Shown: positions 1-6,609 of the stretch, piece after piece
Numbering within the stretch: position 1 is the first letter of the stretch
Layout of the letters: every line of letters begins with the position of its first letter
Origin: Candidatus Falkowbacteria bacterium LH_S3
GTDB taxonomy: Bacteria > Patescibacteriota > Patescibacteriia > Patescibacteriales > JAGXOH01
Length of the DNA: 14,172 nucleotides
Assembly (NCBI GenBank): GCA_023659985.1
Contig: JAGXOH010000016.1
Location: 1 to 14,172, forward strand
Direction: 5' to 3'
The notes under the pieces: model-generated
Databases searched by the model: none
Seen by the model: the letters and a program-made list of their open reading frames with translations, nothing else
What the model was told of the DNA's origin: nothing
Program-made: the position numbers and the translations under genes

Positions 1-31
1 TATGCGTGTTGCACTTCACATTTAATTATAC
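1..31. mobile_element. Possible insertion-sequence end abutting a broken gene
   Basis: The reading frame of the AlbA_2-type gene matches its family up to the residues NAVV and then hits a stop. The next bases (GTGTTGCACTTCAC on the plus strand) do not encode the HRDY that normally follows in any frame I tried. From memory the stretch resembles terminal repeats of IS30-like elements, but the transposase would lie outside the window, so this is only an inference from the abrupt loss of homology. Confidence 0.2.
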
Positions 32-940
32 AACCGCATTGGTAATTGCTTCTTTAATGGCTCGCTCTGGTATCTGGTATTGAGTAACAAATCCTGAAGA
101 AATTTTTATTCCGCTTCTTAAAAAAGTCAAAACATATTCATGCGCATCTTTTAATTGTTTTACAATATTTCCGTTTATATTTTTAGGGGTGCTTATTAAT
201 TTTGGCGTTTCTTTAATGGTTTCAATTGTCCCGCTATATTGAAAAATTCGCATTGCGCATTTTGTCTCCTTTAGGTCGTTTGGTTATTCGGCAAAAGGAA
301 AAACCGTGTTCCGCGTAGGCAGTAATACTCCCTTATCGTTTTTGCGAGCTAAACCAGTTTTTTCTAAAATTGATTTAATATCGAGATTTTCTATATTGCG
401 ATTATTTTTCCATAGTTTAAATTCGTTAGTATTCAATAAATTAAAATCAACTTTTACTAATTCTTTACTTGCTTTTTCAAATCCTTTTGCGTAAGCGAAT
501 CTGACAACTTCTTGAGGCGTTAATTTTTTGTTACTTTTTTCTTGGCGAATATAAACATGATTATCTATAGAACGCAAACTATCTGTCACCTTTGGTATAG
601 ATAATAAAGCAATGCTTTTTCCTACCTCTTTTACTAAAATCCTGTCAGGCGGCCAAATTGAAGCTAAAGGTGGTGTAATCCGCTGAATTTCTCTTCCAAT
701 GGCGTCCAAATTGTTTATGTTTTCCTCTATACCAAAAATTCTATCAAAACTTTTTAATTTGATTTCTTCAGGATCGCTGACGCCTAAAACAATAATTCCG
801 CCATCAATATTCGTCATAGCAACTATTGTTTCAATAATTTTTCTAACTATCCTGCTGTCACCACTTAAACGCTTAAATTCAACATTTTGATTTTCTGCAG
901 GAATTTCTAAAATACTTTTTACTAATTCTTCTTGTGTCAT
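26..940 (-). pseudogene. Broken Schlafen/AlbA_2-domain ATP-binding transcriptional regulator (COG2865-like)
   Basis: The first piece starts at 940 (MTQEELVKSIL) and runs 218 codons. It has the AlbA_2 pattern: ENQNVEFKR near residue 20, the hydrophobic MTNIDGGIIVLGV segment near residue 43, and HVYIRQEKSNKKLTPQEV near residue 130. It stops at a TAA (284-286). The same frame then continues without a shift (PNDLKETKCAMRIFQYSGT) through a region typical of the linker and the start of the GHKL-like ATP-binding domain (PERAIKEAITNAVV), and ends at 26. The family normally goes on with HRDY, the rest of that domain and often a winged helix, all absent here. Family members act as DNA-binding regulators or in defence-type roles. 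The stop sits where a Tyr codon would fit (FAE-Y-PNDL), so one base change explains it. I judge it a decaying gene; a short AlbA_2-only protein could still be made from the first piece. Confidence 0.75.
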
Positions 941-1080
941 ATTTTTACTACCAAATCAACGGCTTTATTATTTTTCGTCATAAGATTAATAATATGGATT
1001 ATTCTTTTCGTTGTATTTCATCAAGTGTTTTGTTTTATTCATCTTTCCAATCTTTCCATCCATTTGAATTGCTGCTATAA
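941..1080. other. Intergenic, T-rich, no gene seen
   Basis: The plus-strand frame through here is low-complexity Phe/Ile/Leu and looks like non-coding AT-rich DNA. It lies between the 5' end of the broken regulator and a repeat at the 3' end of the DUF72 gene. I see no tRNA, terminator or strong promoter. Confidence 0.5.
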
Positions 1081-1137
1081 CTTCACCATCATTACTTTCA
1101 TAACAGTTTACGATTTACCATTTACCATCTGCCCTCA
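1081..1137. repeat. Direct repeat copy A with period-7 TTTACCA units
   Basis: The first 50 bases (1081-1130) match 3323-3372 at 44 of 50 positions in the same orientation, and all six differences are transitions. Inside it TTTAC recurs at 1107, 1114 and 1121, so it has a 7-base period. It lies 10 bases downstream of the stop of the DUF72 gene; copy B lies immediately downstream of the epimerase stop. Confidence 0.8.
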
Positions 1138-1146
1138 TATCCCAAC

Positions 1147-1890
1147 TTATTCGTCTTCAATCATCTGCTGCAAGCGAAGTGCATTGTGCGCAGCATAGCC
1201 GTTTTCATCATTGTCAAAATAGCAATAAACCGACAGGCCATCTGAAGCCCAATTCTGGATGGATGTAGCCCAGGCTGCCAGTGTGTTATCGTTATAATTC
1301 CCCTGATAAGCCTCCTCTTCTGGCCCGTGAAGCCGGATGTAAACAAAATCGGCTGTGATTTCTAAGGGGCTCTGATGGCCGGCCAGTTCATAAATGCAAA
1401 AGGCCGCATTATTGGCGCGCAGAATCTCATAGATGCGTGGATTCCACCAGCTCTCGTCCCGAAATTCAAAAGCGCATCTGCAATCTTTGGGCACAGCCTT
1501 GAAAAACTCCTTTAAACGGTCTGGATTGCAATGCCAGCGTGGGGGCAGCTGAAACAGTATTGGCCCCATTTTCTCATCGAGACCCCGGACATTGTCCATA
1601 AAATTGGCTACAGGTTTATGAGGATCTTTTAACTTTTTAATGTGGGTAATATAGCGGTTGGCCTTGACGGAAAAGAAAAAATCGTCTGGCCCGCTGTTTT
1701 GCCACTGCATAAAGGTTTTTCGCTCAGGCAGGCGATAGAAGGTATTGTTAATCTCTACAGTCCGAAACTGTTTGGCATAATAGGCAAACCACTCTTTACT
1801 GCTCAAGTTTTTCGGATAAAAGGGACCTTTCCAGTGCTTGTAATTCCAGCCCGAAGTACCAATATGAATTTTGGATGTTGCTTGATTCAT
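1147..1890 (-). CDS. DUF72 (YecE-like) family protein
   Basis: The 247-residue protein is full length for the DUF72 family (usually about 230-300). It shows the family opening IHIGTSGWNYKHWKGPFYP (residues 8-26), then FRTVEINNTFYRLP (about 42-55), FFFSVKANRYITH, GPILFQLPPRW (about 109-119), CAFEFRDESWW, YIRLHGPEE and a C-terminal VYCYFDNDENGYAAHNA. These mark a TIM-barrel fold of unknown biochemical function; no reaction should be assigned. The start at 1890 is the only one that precedes the conserved IGTSGW with a sensible short N-terminus; no convincing ribosome site is seen. Base composition is near 50% G+C in places, well above the endonuclease Q and glmS genes, and suggests recent acquisition together with the next two minus-strand genes. 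Confidence 0.9.
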   Translation of the reverse strand: MNQATSKIHIGTSGWNYKHWKGPFYPKNLSSKEWFAYYAKQFRTVEINNTFYRLPERKTFMQWQNSGPDDFFFSVKANRYITHIKKLKDPHKPVANFMDNVRGLDEKMGPILFQLPPRWHCNPDRLKEFFKAVPKDCRCAFEFRDESWWNPRIYEILRANNAAFCIYELAGHQSPLEITADFVYIRLHGPEEEAYQGNYNDNTLAAWATSIQNWASDGLSVYCYFDNDENGYAAHNALRLQQMIEDE

Positions 1891-1994
1891 CTTAGTCTTT
1901 TTTCTGATTTAATCTTCTAAGATATAATATAATAATTTTATTTTACGTGCAATCCAACAGTCAAAAACAGGGACAAAAGAAGCATCCGTGTCTT
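1891..1994. other. Short spacer between DUF72 and EEP-family genes
   Basis: This 104-bp spacer is T-rich next to the DUF72 start and has an AT-rich stretch (ATATAATATAATAAT, about 1922-1936) that could hold a -10 element for the DUF72 gene on the minus strand. I see no clear -35 and no terminator. Unlike the 3' sides of the DUF72 and epimerase genes it carries no heptamer repeat. Confidence 0.4.
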
Positions 1995-3089
1995 TCATTT
2001 TCGCGGTGTTTCCGGAAGCTGGAATTCTGCAATCACTGGCAGGTGATCTGAAATCGACCATGTATCCTCCTGACGCACCTTATGCGTACCGAGTGTAAGG
2101 TTATCGGCGTAGAATATGTAGTCAATAGTTTTATTGGGCTGATCAATCGCCGGATCATTTGGAAAATGCGTATACCAGGCTACTGGATTTTCGCTGTTGA
2201 CCGCCTCCAGTCCGGGGACAGCCTTGTAAGTATCAAATAAGGGCTTGATTTCTGTTTGACGATGATACTTTTGTTTTTCCTTCTGCGAGAGATGCTCATA
2301 TGCGCGGCCCGGCGGCAGCAAGTTGTAGTCCCCACCAGCAATCCAGGGTGTATGATTTTCAGACAAGCGGTCAAAAATTTGTTTTACTGCGCTCACTTGT
2401 TTTTCCATGGTGCAAGTCCCCTGGGCAAAAGCAGACAGGTGGGTGTTTAACGCGGCAAAGGTGCCGCCGCCGTCAATGGGTAGACGAGTTTCGAGAACGG
2501 CGCGCTTAAGATCGTATTGCTGCTGGAGCAAGCTTTCCGGAATCAGGGGGAGCTGATATCGTATAGCATCTGCGATACGGTACTTGGAAAAGGTGACCAG
2601 CCGCATGCCAACTGCACCCATAATTGCCGGGTGCGGGACAAAATCGGCTTTCCAGTACCAGGCTGAACTGCGGCACGAATATTTGCTTGGCAGCAATTCG
2701 AGCAAGTCATGGACTTGGTTTCGGTAGTCTGTGCGCCTGGCGCCAGTATCGACTTCCTGAAGTAAGATGATATCCGGATCTTCTGATTCGATGATATCGG
2801 CAACCGAGTGAAGGGTCTGCCGGATTGCCGCAGCAGAGGGACGTTTATCAGCACCACCCTCATAGAAAAAGTAGTAACCTTTCCCTGCCATGTACTGCAC
2901 ATTCCAGGAAAGTACCTTAATCTCCTGTCCCGGCTGCAGCAACGGTGCCGGCTTGTTGCAGTGCACAGGTTCTTTCTGGGTTTGGTCGGGATGAAAAGTG
3001 ATCAGCCAGGTCCAGACAAAAAAGATCCCGCAAACAAGTGCCCCGACCATTAGAATATAAAGTGCGTATTTAAATACTATTTTGATCAT
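1995..3089 (-). CDS. Membrane-anchored endonuclease/exonuclease/phosphatase (EEP) family protein
   Basis: This 364-residue protein begins with a hydrophobic segment (about residues 7-29, rich in Leu, Val, Gly and Phe) that should anchor it in the membrane with the catalytic part outside. The EEP (DNase I-like) landmarks follow in order: KVLSWNVQYM (about 58-67), DIILLQEVDTG with the metal-binding Glu (about 105-115), LNTHLSAF, WIAGGDYNLLPPG with catalytic Asp and Asn, TIDYIFYADNL, and the terminal SDHLPVIAEF with the catalytic Asp-His pair. All key residues are present, so it is probably an active phosphodiesterase or phosphatase, but the family covers nucleases, sphingomyelinases and inositol phosphatases and the substrate cannot be read off. 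G+C is high (over 50% in parts), matching the DUF72 gene. No good Shine-Dalgarno sequence precedes the ATG. Confidence 0.88.
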   Translation of the reverse strand: MIKIVFKYALYILMVGALVCGIFFVWTWLITFHPDQTQKEPVHCNKPAPLLQPGQEIKVLSWNVQYMAGKGYYFFYEGGADKRPSAAAIRQTLHSVADIIESEDPDIILLQEVDTGARRTDYRNQVHDLLELLPSKYSCRSSAWYWKADFVPHPAIMGAVGMRLVTFSKYRIADAIRYQLPLIPESLLQQQYDLKRAVLETRLPIDGGGTFAALNTHLSAFAQGTCTMEKQVSAVKQIFDRLSENHTPWIAGGDYNLLPPGRAYEHLSQKEKQKYHRQTEIKPLFDTYKAVPGLEAVNSENPVAWYTHFPNDPAIDQPNKTIDYIFYADNLTLGTHKVRQEDTWSISDHLPVIAEFQLPETPRK

Positions 3090-3177
3090 AAAAAGCTATT
3101 GACATAATTAAACTCTATATCAAAAAGCAAATTAGCTATGCTCAATTCTTCCGTGAAGATAACCAAATTTTGTCTGA

Positions 3178-3282
3178 TCGGTAAAACTTGATGAGCACAA
3201 GGATTTGGCACAGGTACCAAACAATGATCCTATATTTAAGGCTTACCAGGCCGTTGAGCTGGAAGGCACTAAGGCCTTTTGA
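3178..3282 (+). pseudogene. Possible C-terminal coding remnant of unknown gene
   Basis: Between two minus-strand genes a plus-strand stretch reads as ordinary protein: LDEHKDLAQVPNNDP followed by IFKAYQAVELEGTKAF, ending in TGA at 3280-3282. No start codon with a ribosome site precedes it and it is closed upstream by a stop. The PIFKAYQAVELEG part vaguely recalls C-termini of Rpn/PD-(D/E)XK transposase-like nucleases, but I would not assign it. It may be debris left when the neighbouring genes arrived. The rest of 3090-3322 shows nothing definable. Confidence 0.25.
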
Positions 3283-3322
3283 GTCAAAAAGGAGGTTTAT
3301 GGTCAGGATTGGACATTGGAAT

Positions 3323-3379
3323 CTTCACCATCACTACTTCCATAGCAGTTCACGATTTATTATTTACCATCTACCTTTC
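3323..3379. repeat. Direct repeat copy B with period-7 units
   Basis: Bases 3323-3372 match copy A (1081-1130) at 44 of 50 positions, same orientation, 2242 bp apart. Heptamer units start at 3349, 3356, 3363 and 3370 (TTCACGA, TTTATTA, TTTACCA, TCTACCT). It runs into the last codons and stop of the epimerase gene, so the repeat sits at that gene's 3' end just as copy A does for DUF72. Confidence 0.8.
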
Positions 3380-4388
3380 AAATCCTTATCTCCTTCACCC
3401 AGTCCTGATTTTCCAGATACCAATCTACTGTTGATTTAAGCCCTTGTTTAAGCCTTATCTCCGGCTCCCAACCTAATAGTCTTTTTGCTTTGTCAATCGA
3501 GGCCCGGGTAGCAGGAACATCTCCTGGGTGAACTGGTTGCTGGTCAATCTGGGCTTTCTTTCCCAATAGATATTCGATTAACTCAATCAACTTGCGTATA
3601 CTAACAGGGTGAGCACCACCTAAATTAAAGATCTCATACCCTACTGGCTTCAACGCAAGTATCGTTCCTCGCGCGATATCGTCCACAAAGGTGAAAGCAC
3701 GAACCTGCGTGCCATCGCCATAAAGAACTAATGGCTCTCCCTCTGCTATCCACTTGATGAACCGAAATATGCTCATATCAGGACGTCCTGCTGGACCATA
3801 GACTGTGAAATAGCGAAGCAGTGTAATATCCAAGCCATATAAATGATGATAAGTATAACACAACTCCTCAGTTGCTTTTTTGGAAGCCGCATAAGGAGAG
3901 AGAGGGTGATCTGTAGATTGATCTTCATAAAATGGGTGACCGGATTCAAGAGGAACACCATACACACTAGAGCTGGAAGCGGCTACAAACTTCTTGATTT
4001 TGTTATCTTTGCATAGCTCAAGAAGGTTAAGAGTACCGATTACATTTGTCCTGTAGTAAACCCATGGATATTCCAGACTTTGCCGCACACCAGCTCGCGC
4101 TGCTAAATTGATCACCGCAGCAAACGGTCCAGTACTCGCAAATATCTCGCTTAAACTATTCTTATCAGCAATGTCCAAGTGGTGAAATTGAAAATTTGCT
4201 TGATCTTGTAGCTGTTTTAGTCGCCACTCCTTTAACTGTGTATCATAGGCATTGTTTAAATTATCTACCCCAACAACTTTGTATCCTTGTTGCAATAATA
4301 ACTCACCAACTTTTGAACCGATAAAACCTGCACAACCAGTTAATAGAACTGTTTTCAATGTTTTTTCATATCCTTCTGCTGCAATCAT
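3378..4388 (-). CDS. NAD-dependent sugar-nucleotide epimerase, UDP-glucuronate 4-epimerase-like
   Basis: This is an extended short-chain dehydrogenase/reductase of 336 residues, the usual length for UDP-glucuronate/UDP-galacturonate 4-epimerases. It has the Rossmann motif TGCAGFIG (17-24), Asp42 after the second strand, the signature NAYDTQLKEWRLKQL (46-60), Ser139-141, the catalytic Tyr166-x3-Lys170 (YAASK), and TVYGPAGRPDMSIFRFI plus RAFTFVDDIARG in the substrate-binding half. It should interconvert UDP-sugars for surface polysaccharide in the cytoplasm; the exact sugar is inferred. The annotated ATG gives an odd leader (MIAAEGYEKT); a TTG at codon 11, preceded by GAAGGAT, is an alternative start nearer to the Rossmann motif. 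G+C is intermediate, between the DUF72/EEP pair and endonuclease Q. It lies 35 bp downstream of the endonuclease Q stop and may be cotranscribed with it. Confidence 0.88.
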   Translation of the reverse strand: MIAAEGYEKTLKTVLLTGCAGFIGSKVGELLLQQGYKVVGVDNLNNAYDTQLKEWRLKQLQDQANFQFHHLDIADKNSLSEIFASTGPFAAVINLAARAGVRQSLEYPWVYYRTNVIGTLNLLELCKDNKIKKFVAASSSSVYGVPLESGHPFYEDQSTDHPLSPYAASKKATEELCYTYHHLYGLDITLLRYFTVYGPAGRPDMSIFRFIKWIAEGEPLVLYGDGTQVRAFTFVDDIARGTILALKPVGYEIFNLGGAHPVSIRKLIELIEYLLGKKAQIDQQPVHPGDVPATRASIDKAKRLLGWEPEIRLKQGLKSTVDWYLENQDWVKEIRI

Positions 4389-4439
4389 ATAATTTGAATT
4401 AAAGAGTAAAAAATTAAAAATAACTATGAAAACAGTTCT
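4345..4439 (-). promoter_or_regulatory. 13-bp perfect inverted repeat across the endonuclease Q / epimerase junction
   Basis: AGAACTGTTTTCA at 4345-4357 and TGAAAACAGTTCT at 4427-4439 are perfect complements, 69 bases apart. One arm is the end of the endonuclease Q reading frame, the other covers the possible TTG start of the epimerase. In a joint transcript they could pair and hide that start. The pairing is visible; a regulatory effect is a guess. Confidence 0.35.
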
Positions 4440-5680
4440 TGTTGCTTATCTTTCCTTTTATCTTCATTAAAAATCTTAATGACTCCATATTGACCATCAT
4501 ACCCCGGTTCTATAATCAGCCTCTCCTCTCTAACCCGGCTAATTCCTTCCACTATCTGCGGGGTAGTAACTTCTTTTAACTTATTTAGATCAACATCTTT
4601 AATTACATTAATCTCAGGTCCTAAATTTTGAATAATTTTTTTATACTCAGATTGTACTTTTTGAGAATTGCGACTTTTAATACCAAAAGATTCCGCAATA
4701 ATTTTATCAAGTTCAACTAACTTTTTATAACCAATAGAATGAGGCGGCTTGTACCCTTCTTCTCTGTCAGCTAATTCTTCCACTCTATTCATAACCCCAA
4801 TAGTCAAGGGCTTTTTACAAACAGGACAAATACCCTTGTTTTTCTTTGTTTTCTTTGGGGTTAATCTAATTCCACAGTTACGATGCCCATCATAATGATA
4901 CATTCCTTCTTCAGGATAAAATTCTATAGTATATTTTAATTTAGCAGAATCATTGTTCTTAATAGCTTCATATAAAATATGGTAGTTAGCCTCTTCTAAA
5001 TCAAAAACATTAGCTTCCCTGGCTATATTTGGTAAACTGTGAGCATCAGAGCTTGATAACAAAGTATATTTATCTAATTCTGATAAACGCCAATTCATTT
5101 CTGGGTCACTAGATAAACCAGTTTCATAAGCATAAATATTTTCAACCTGGTCTTGAAAGCATTCTTCCATAGCATTAAACCCTGATTTAGAACCAAAAAC
5201 AGCAAACCAAGGAGTCCATATATGAGCGGGATAAATTAAAAAAGAAGGATGTATTTTTAAACAAATTTTTACCAACTCCGGAGCTTTTATTCCTAATATT
5301 GGCCTACCATCTGCTGTTAAATTATAACGCTCCCCTAAATACTTATTTAACTTTTCAGCTGCTTCAATATTTGGAGCGTTAACCATGATATGTATTCTTC
5401 TCACATAGTCTCCATCTTTATATATAAGAGCCAACTCAGTTGCCAACAAAAATTTAACTTTTGCATCCTCCTTGCTCTTTAATTTGTATAAACCTGAAGT
5501 ATTTATCTCTTCCAGTTCTTCTTTAATACTTGAAAACCATTGAGGATAAGTAAAATCACCGGTAGCAATAATATCAACACCCTTTTGTCTACAAGCATAA
5601 TCAATATTATCCAAAGTTAACATCTTTGAACACGCCCGAGAATATTTAGAATGAATATGTAAATCAACAATCTGTTCCAT
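4424..5680 (-). CDS. Endonuclease Q family protein (PHP-domain DNA repair nuclease)
   Basis: The 418-residue protein matches the endonuclease Q family in length and motif order. A PHP domain opens with DLHIHSKYSRACSK (Asp6, His8, His10), then IIATGDFTYPQW, LATELALIY, RIHIMVNAP, YPAHIWTPWFAVFGSKSGF and LLSSSDAHSLPNIA, giving the His/Asp/Glu metal ligands. Next comes a zinc-ribbon-like part with NCGIRL and CPVCKK, then a helical C-terminal region. Known family members cut DNA 5' of deaminated bases such as uracil and hypoxanthine; they are best studied in archaea and sporadic in bacteria. The last residues, QQELFS, fit the bacterial beta-clamp-binding pattern Q-x-x-L-F. The ATG at 5680 directly precedes the first PHP strand, and TTAGG five bases upstream is a weak ribosome site; a TATAAT lies about 50 bases upstream on the minus strand. 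Low G+C, like glmS. The motif evidence is strong; activity is inferred. Confidence 0.85.
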   Translation of the reverse strand: MEQIVDLHIHSKYSRACSKMLTLDNIDYACRQKGVDIIATGDFTYPQWFSSIKEELEEINTSGLYKLKSKEDAKVKFLLATELALIYKDGDYVRRIHIMVNAPNIEAAEKLNKYLGERYNLTADGRPILGIKAPELVKICLKIHPSFLIYPAHIWTPWFAVFGSKSGFNAMEECFQDQVENIYAYETGLSSDPEMNWRLSELDKYTLLSSSDAHSLPNIAREANVFDLEEANYHILYEAIKNNDSAKLKYTIEFYPEEGMYHYDGHRNCGIRLTPKKTKKNKGICPVCKKPLTIGVMNRVEELADREEGYKPPHSIGYKKLVELDKIIAESFGIKSRNSQKVQSEYKKIIQNLGPEINVIKDVDLNKLKEVTTPQIVEGISRVREERLIIEPGYDGQYGVIKIFNEDKRKDKQQELFS

Positions 5681-5751
5681 AAAAACCTAATAATTATTTG
5701 ACACGGCCAATAACTCACTTATTATATAAATAAAAAACAATTAAATAACCG

Positions 5752-5787
5752 AAAAAAGAATAAAGAAACCGATAATACCAGTTTCTT
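5752..5787 (-). terminator. Intrinsic terminator of the response-regulator gene
   Basis: On the minus strand AAGAAACUG (5787-5779) pairs with CGGUUUCUU (5771-5763) around a 7-base loop, with one G-U pair, and is followed by a U-rich run (UUAUUCUUUUUU). It starts 20 bases after the receiver-protein stop, so that gene is probably transcribed alone. Confidence 0.6.
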
Positions 5788-5806
5788 ATTTGCGTAAAAT
5801 TATATA

Positions 5807-6184
5807 TTAAAGAAAAGTTCTAATTTTCTTTACGATATCATCAGGAGTAAAATGCGCCTTTATCATATAATCATTAGCTCCCGATTTTTTAGCCTTGTTC
5901 ACTTCTTCTTTTTGGCCTAAATTTGATAGCATAACTACGGGAACGTTTTTAATGTTTTTATTTTGATTATTTCTAATTTTTTCCAATACTTCAAAACCGT
6001 TGATACCAGGCAATATAATATCTAACACAATTAAATCTGGCTCTTTTTTCTTTATCGTCTCTATGGCTTCTTCTCCGGTTGAAGCAGCCCAAATATCATA
6101 CCCTGCACTACTAATTTTTTTAGCAGCCAACTCTTGCAAAAAAGCATCGTCTTCTACCAATAATATTTTTTTAGTTTTAGTCAT
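5807..6184 (-). CDS. Stand-alone response-regulator receiver protein (CheY-like)
   Basis: This is a 125-residue single receiver domain with no output domain. The acidic pocket residues Asp12-Asp13 follow ILLVE, the phosphoacceptor is Asp55 in LIVLDIILPG, the switch Ser is residue 87 in VVMLSNLG, and the conserved Lys is residue 109 in YMIKAHF. The final helix (DDIVKKIRTFL) completes the fold. It should accept phosphate from a histidine kinase, but no kinase lies in the window. Without an output domain it must act through protein contacts, as CheY or Spo0F do. No Shine-Dalgarno is seen. A terminator follows its stop, and about 30 bp after the gene-start side an AT-rich repeat region begins, so it seems to be its own transcription unit. 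Confidence 0.92.
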   Translation of the reverse strand: MTKTKKILLVEDDAFLQELAAKKISSAGYDIWAASTGEEAIETIKKKEPDLIVLDIILPGINGFEVLEKIRNNQNKNIKNVPVVMLSNLGQKEEVNKAKKSGANDYMIKAHFTPDDIVKKIRTFL

Positions 6185-6320
6185 ATTTTATTGTAATTTT
6201 AAAATTAGCCTTTTTTAAATTTAACAAAATTCAGAATTAAAGTAAAGCAAACTAAATTTGCCTCGCACCTCTGCTAAATTGCCAAAAGCTGTAAGCTGTA
6301 AGCTGTAAGAATATTTTGGC

Positions 6321-6347
6321 ATTAAATTTGCCTTCGGCAAATTTAAT
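6321..6347. repeat. 12-bp perfect palindrome with TTC loop
   Basis: ATTAAATTTGCC and GGCAAATTTAAT form perfect arms around TTC. Being symmetric it can fold in RNA from either strand. No T-run follows directly, so it is an imperfect terminator candidate; it may be a repeat unit, since GGCAAATTT recurs at 12865-12873. Confidence 0.6.
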
Positions 6348-6379
6348 GAGCTTCGAGCTTCGAGCTTTGAGCCTTCAGC

Positions 6380-6398
6380 AATTAAGCTCCGCTTAATT
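6380..6398. repeat. 8-bp palindrome AATTAAGC-TCC-GCTTAATT
   Basis: Perfect 8-bp arms surround TCC. Close relatives lie at 6485-6501 (ATTAAGC-TTC-GCTTAAT) and 12814-12832 (AATTAAG-TTCCG-CTTAATT), each next to TTTCAAC heptamers, so palindrome and heptamers travel as one module. Confidence 0.65.
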
Positions 6399-6609
6399 TA
6401 CCTTCAACTTTCAACCTTCAACTTTCAACTTTCGGCAATTAACTATTTTTATTTCTTTCAACTTTCAACCTTCAACTTTCAACAATTAAGCTTCGCTTAA
6501 TAATCTATCCTTTGCTTAATTTAAAATGCTTCGTTTAATTCTTTTGGAGTCCAATATATATCTGAACTTATTCATATTCAACTACTACCACATCCAAATT
6601 TATTAAAAA

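Larger units (their letters stand above)
6185..6609. repeat. 425-bp spacer of heptamer tandem repeats and small palindromes
   Basis: No gene is seen here. Several period-7 tracts follow each other: GCTGTAA three times (6288-6308); GAGCTTC-type units four times (6348-6375); CTTCAAC/TTTCAAC five units (6402-6436, the last TTTCGGC); and again four units (6456-6483). Palindromes lie between them (6321-6347, 6380-6398, 6485-6501). The heptamers differ but the period is constant. Bases 6379-6422 recur at 12813-12856 with three differences. The part near the glmS stop (6510-6609) is AT-rich without a clear terminator. Confidence 0.85.

Noticed and set aside
284..286. TAA read through or reassigned in the AlbA_2-type gene
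   Set aside because: TAA is used as a normal stop elsewhere in the window (for example after the transposase remnant), so a nonsense mutation is simpler.
932..1198. 88-codon plus-strand frame
   Set aside because: It overlaps the 3' end of the DUF72 gene, is low-complexity Phe/Ile, and is explained by T-rich spacer and the heptamer repeat.
1081..3380. Integron cassette array with attC-like repeats 3' of the DUF72 and epimerase genes
   Set aside because: The repeats lack attC core sites and inverted symmetry, and the EEP gene has no repeat at its 3' end.
3188..3439. 83-codon plus-strand frame
   Set aside because: It runs through repeat copy B into the epimerase gene on the other strand, and its composition is not protein-like.
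6280..6510. CRISPR array
   Set aside because: The units are contiguous 7-base tandem repeats without unique spacers of regular length, and no cas gene is present.
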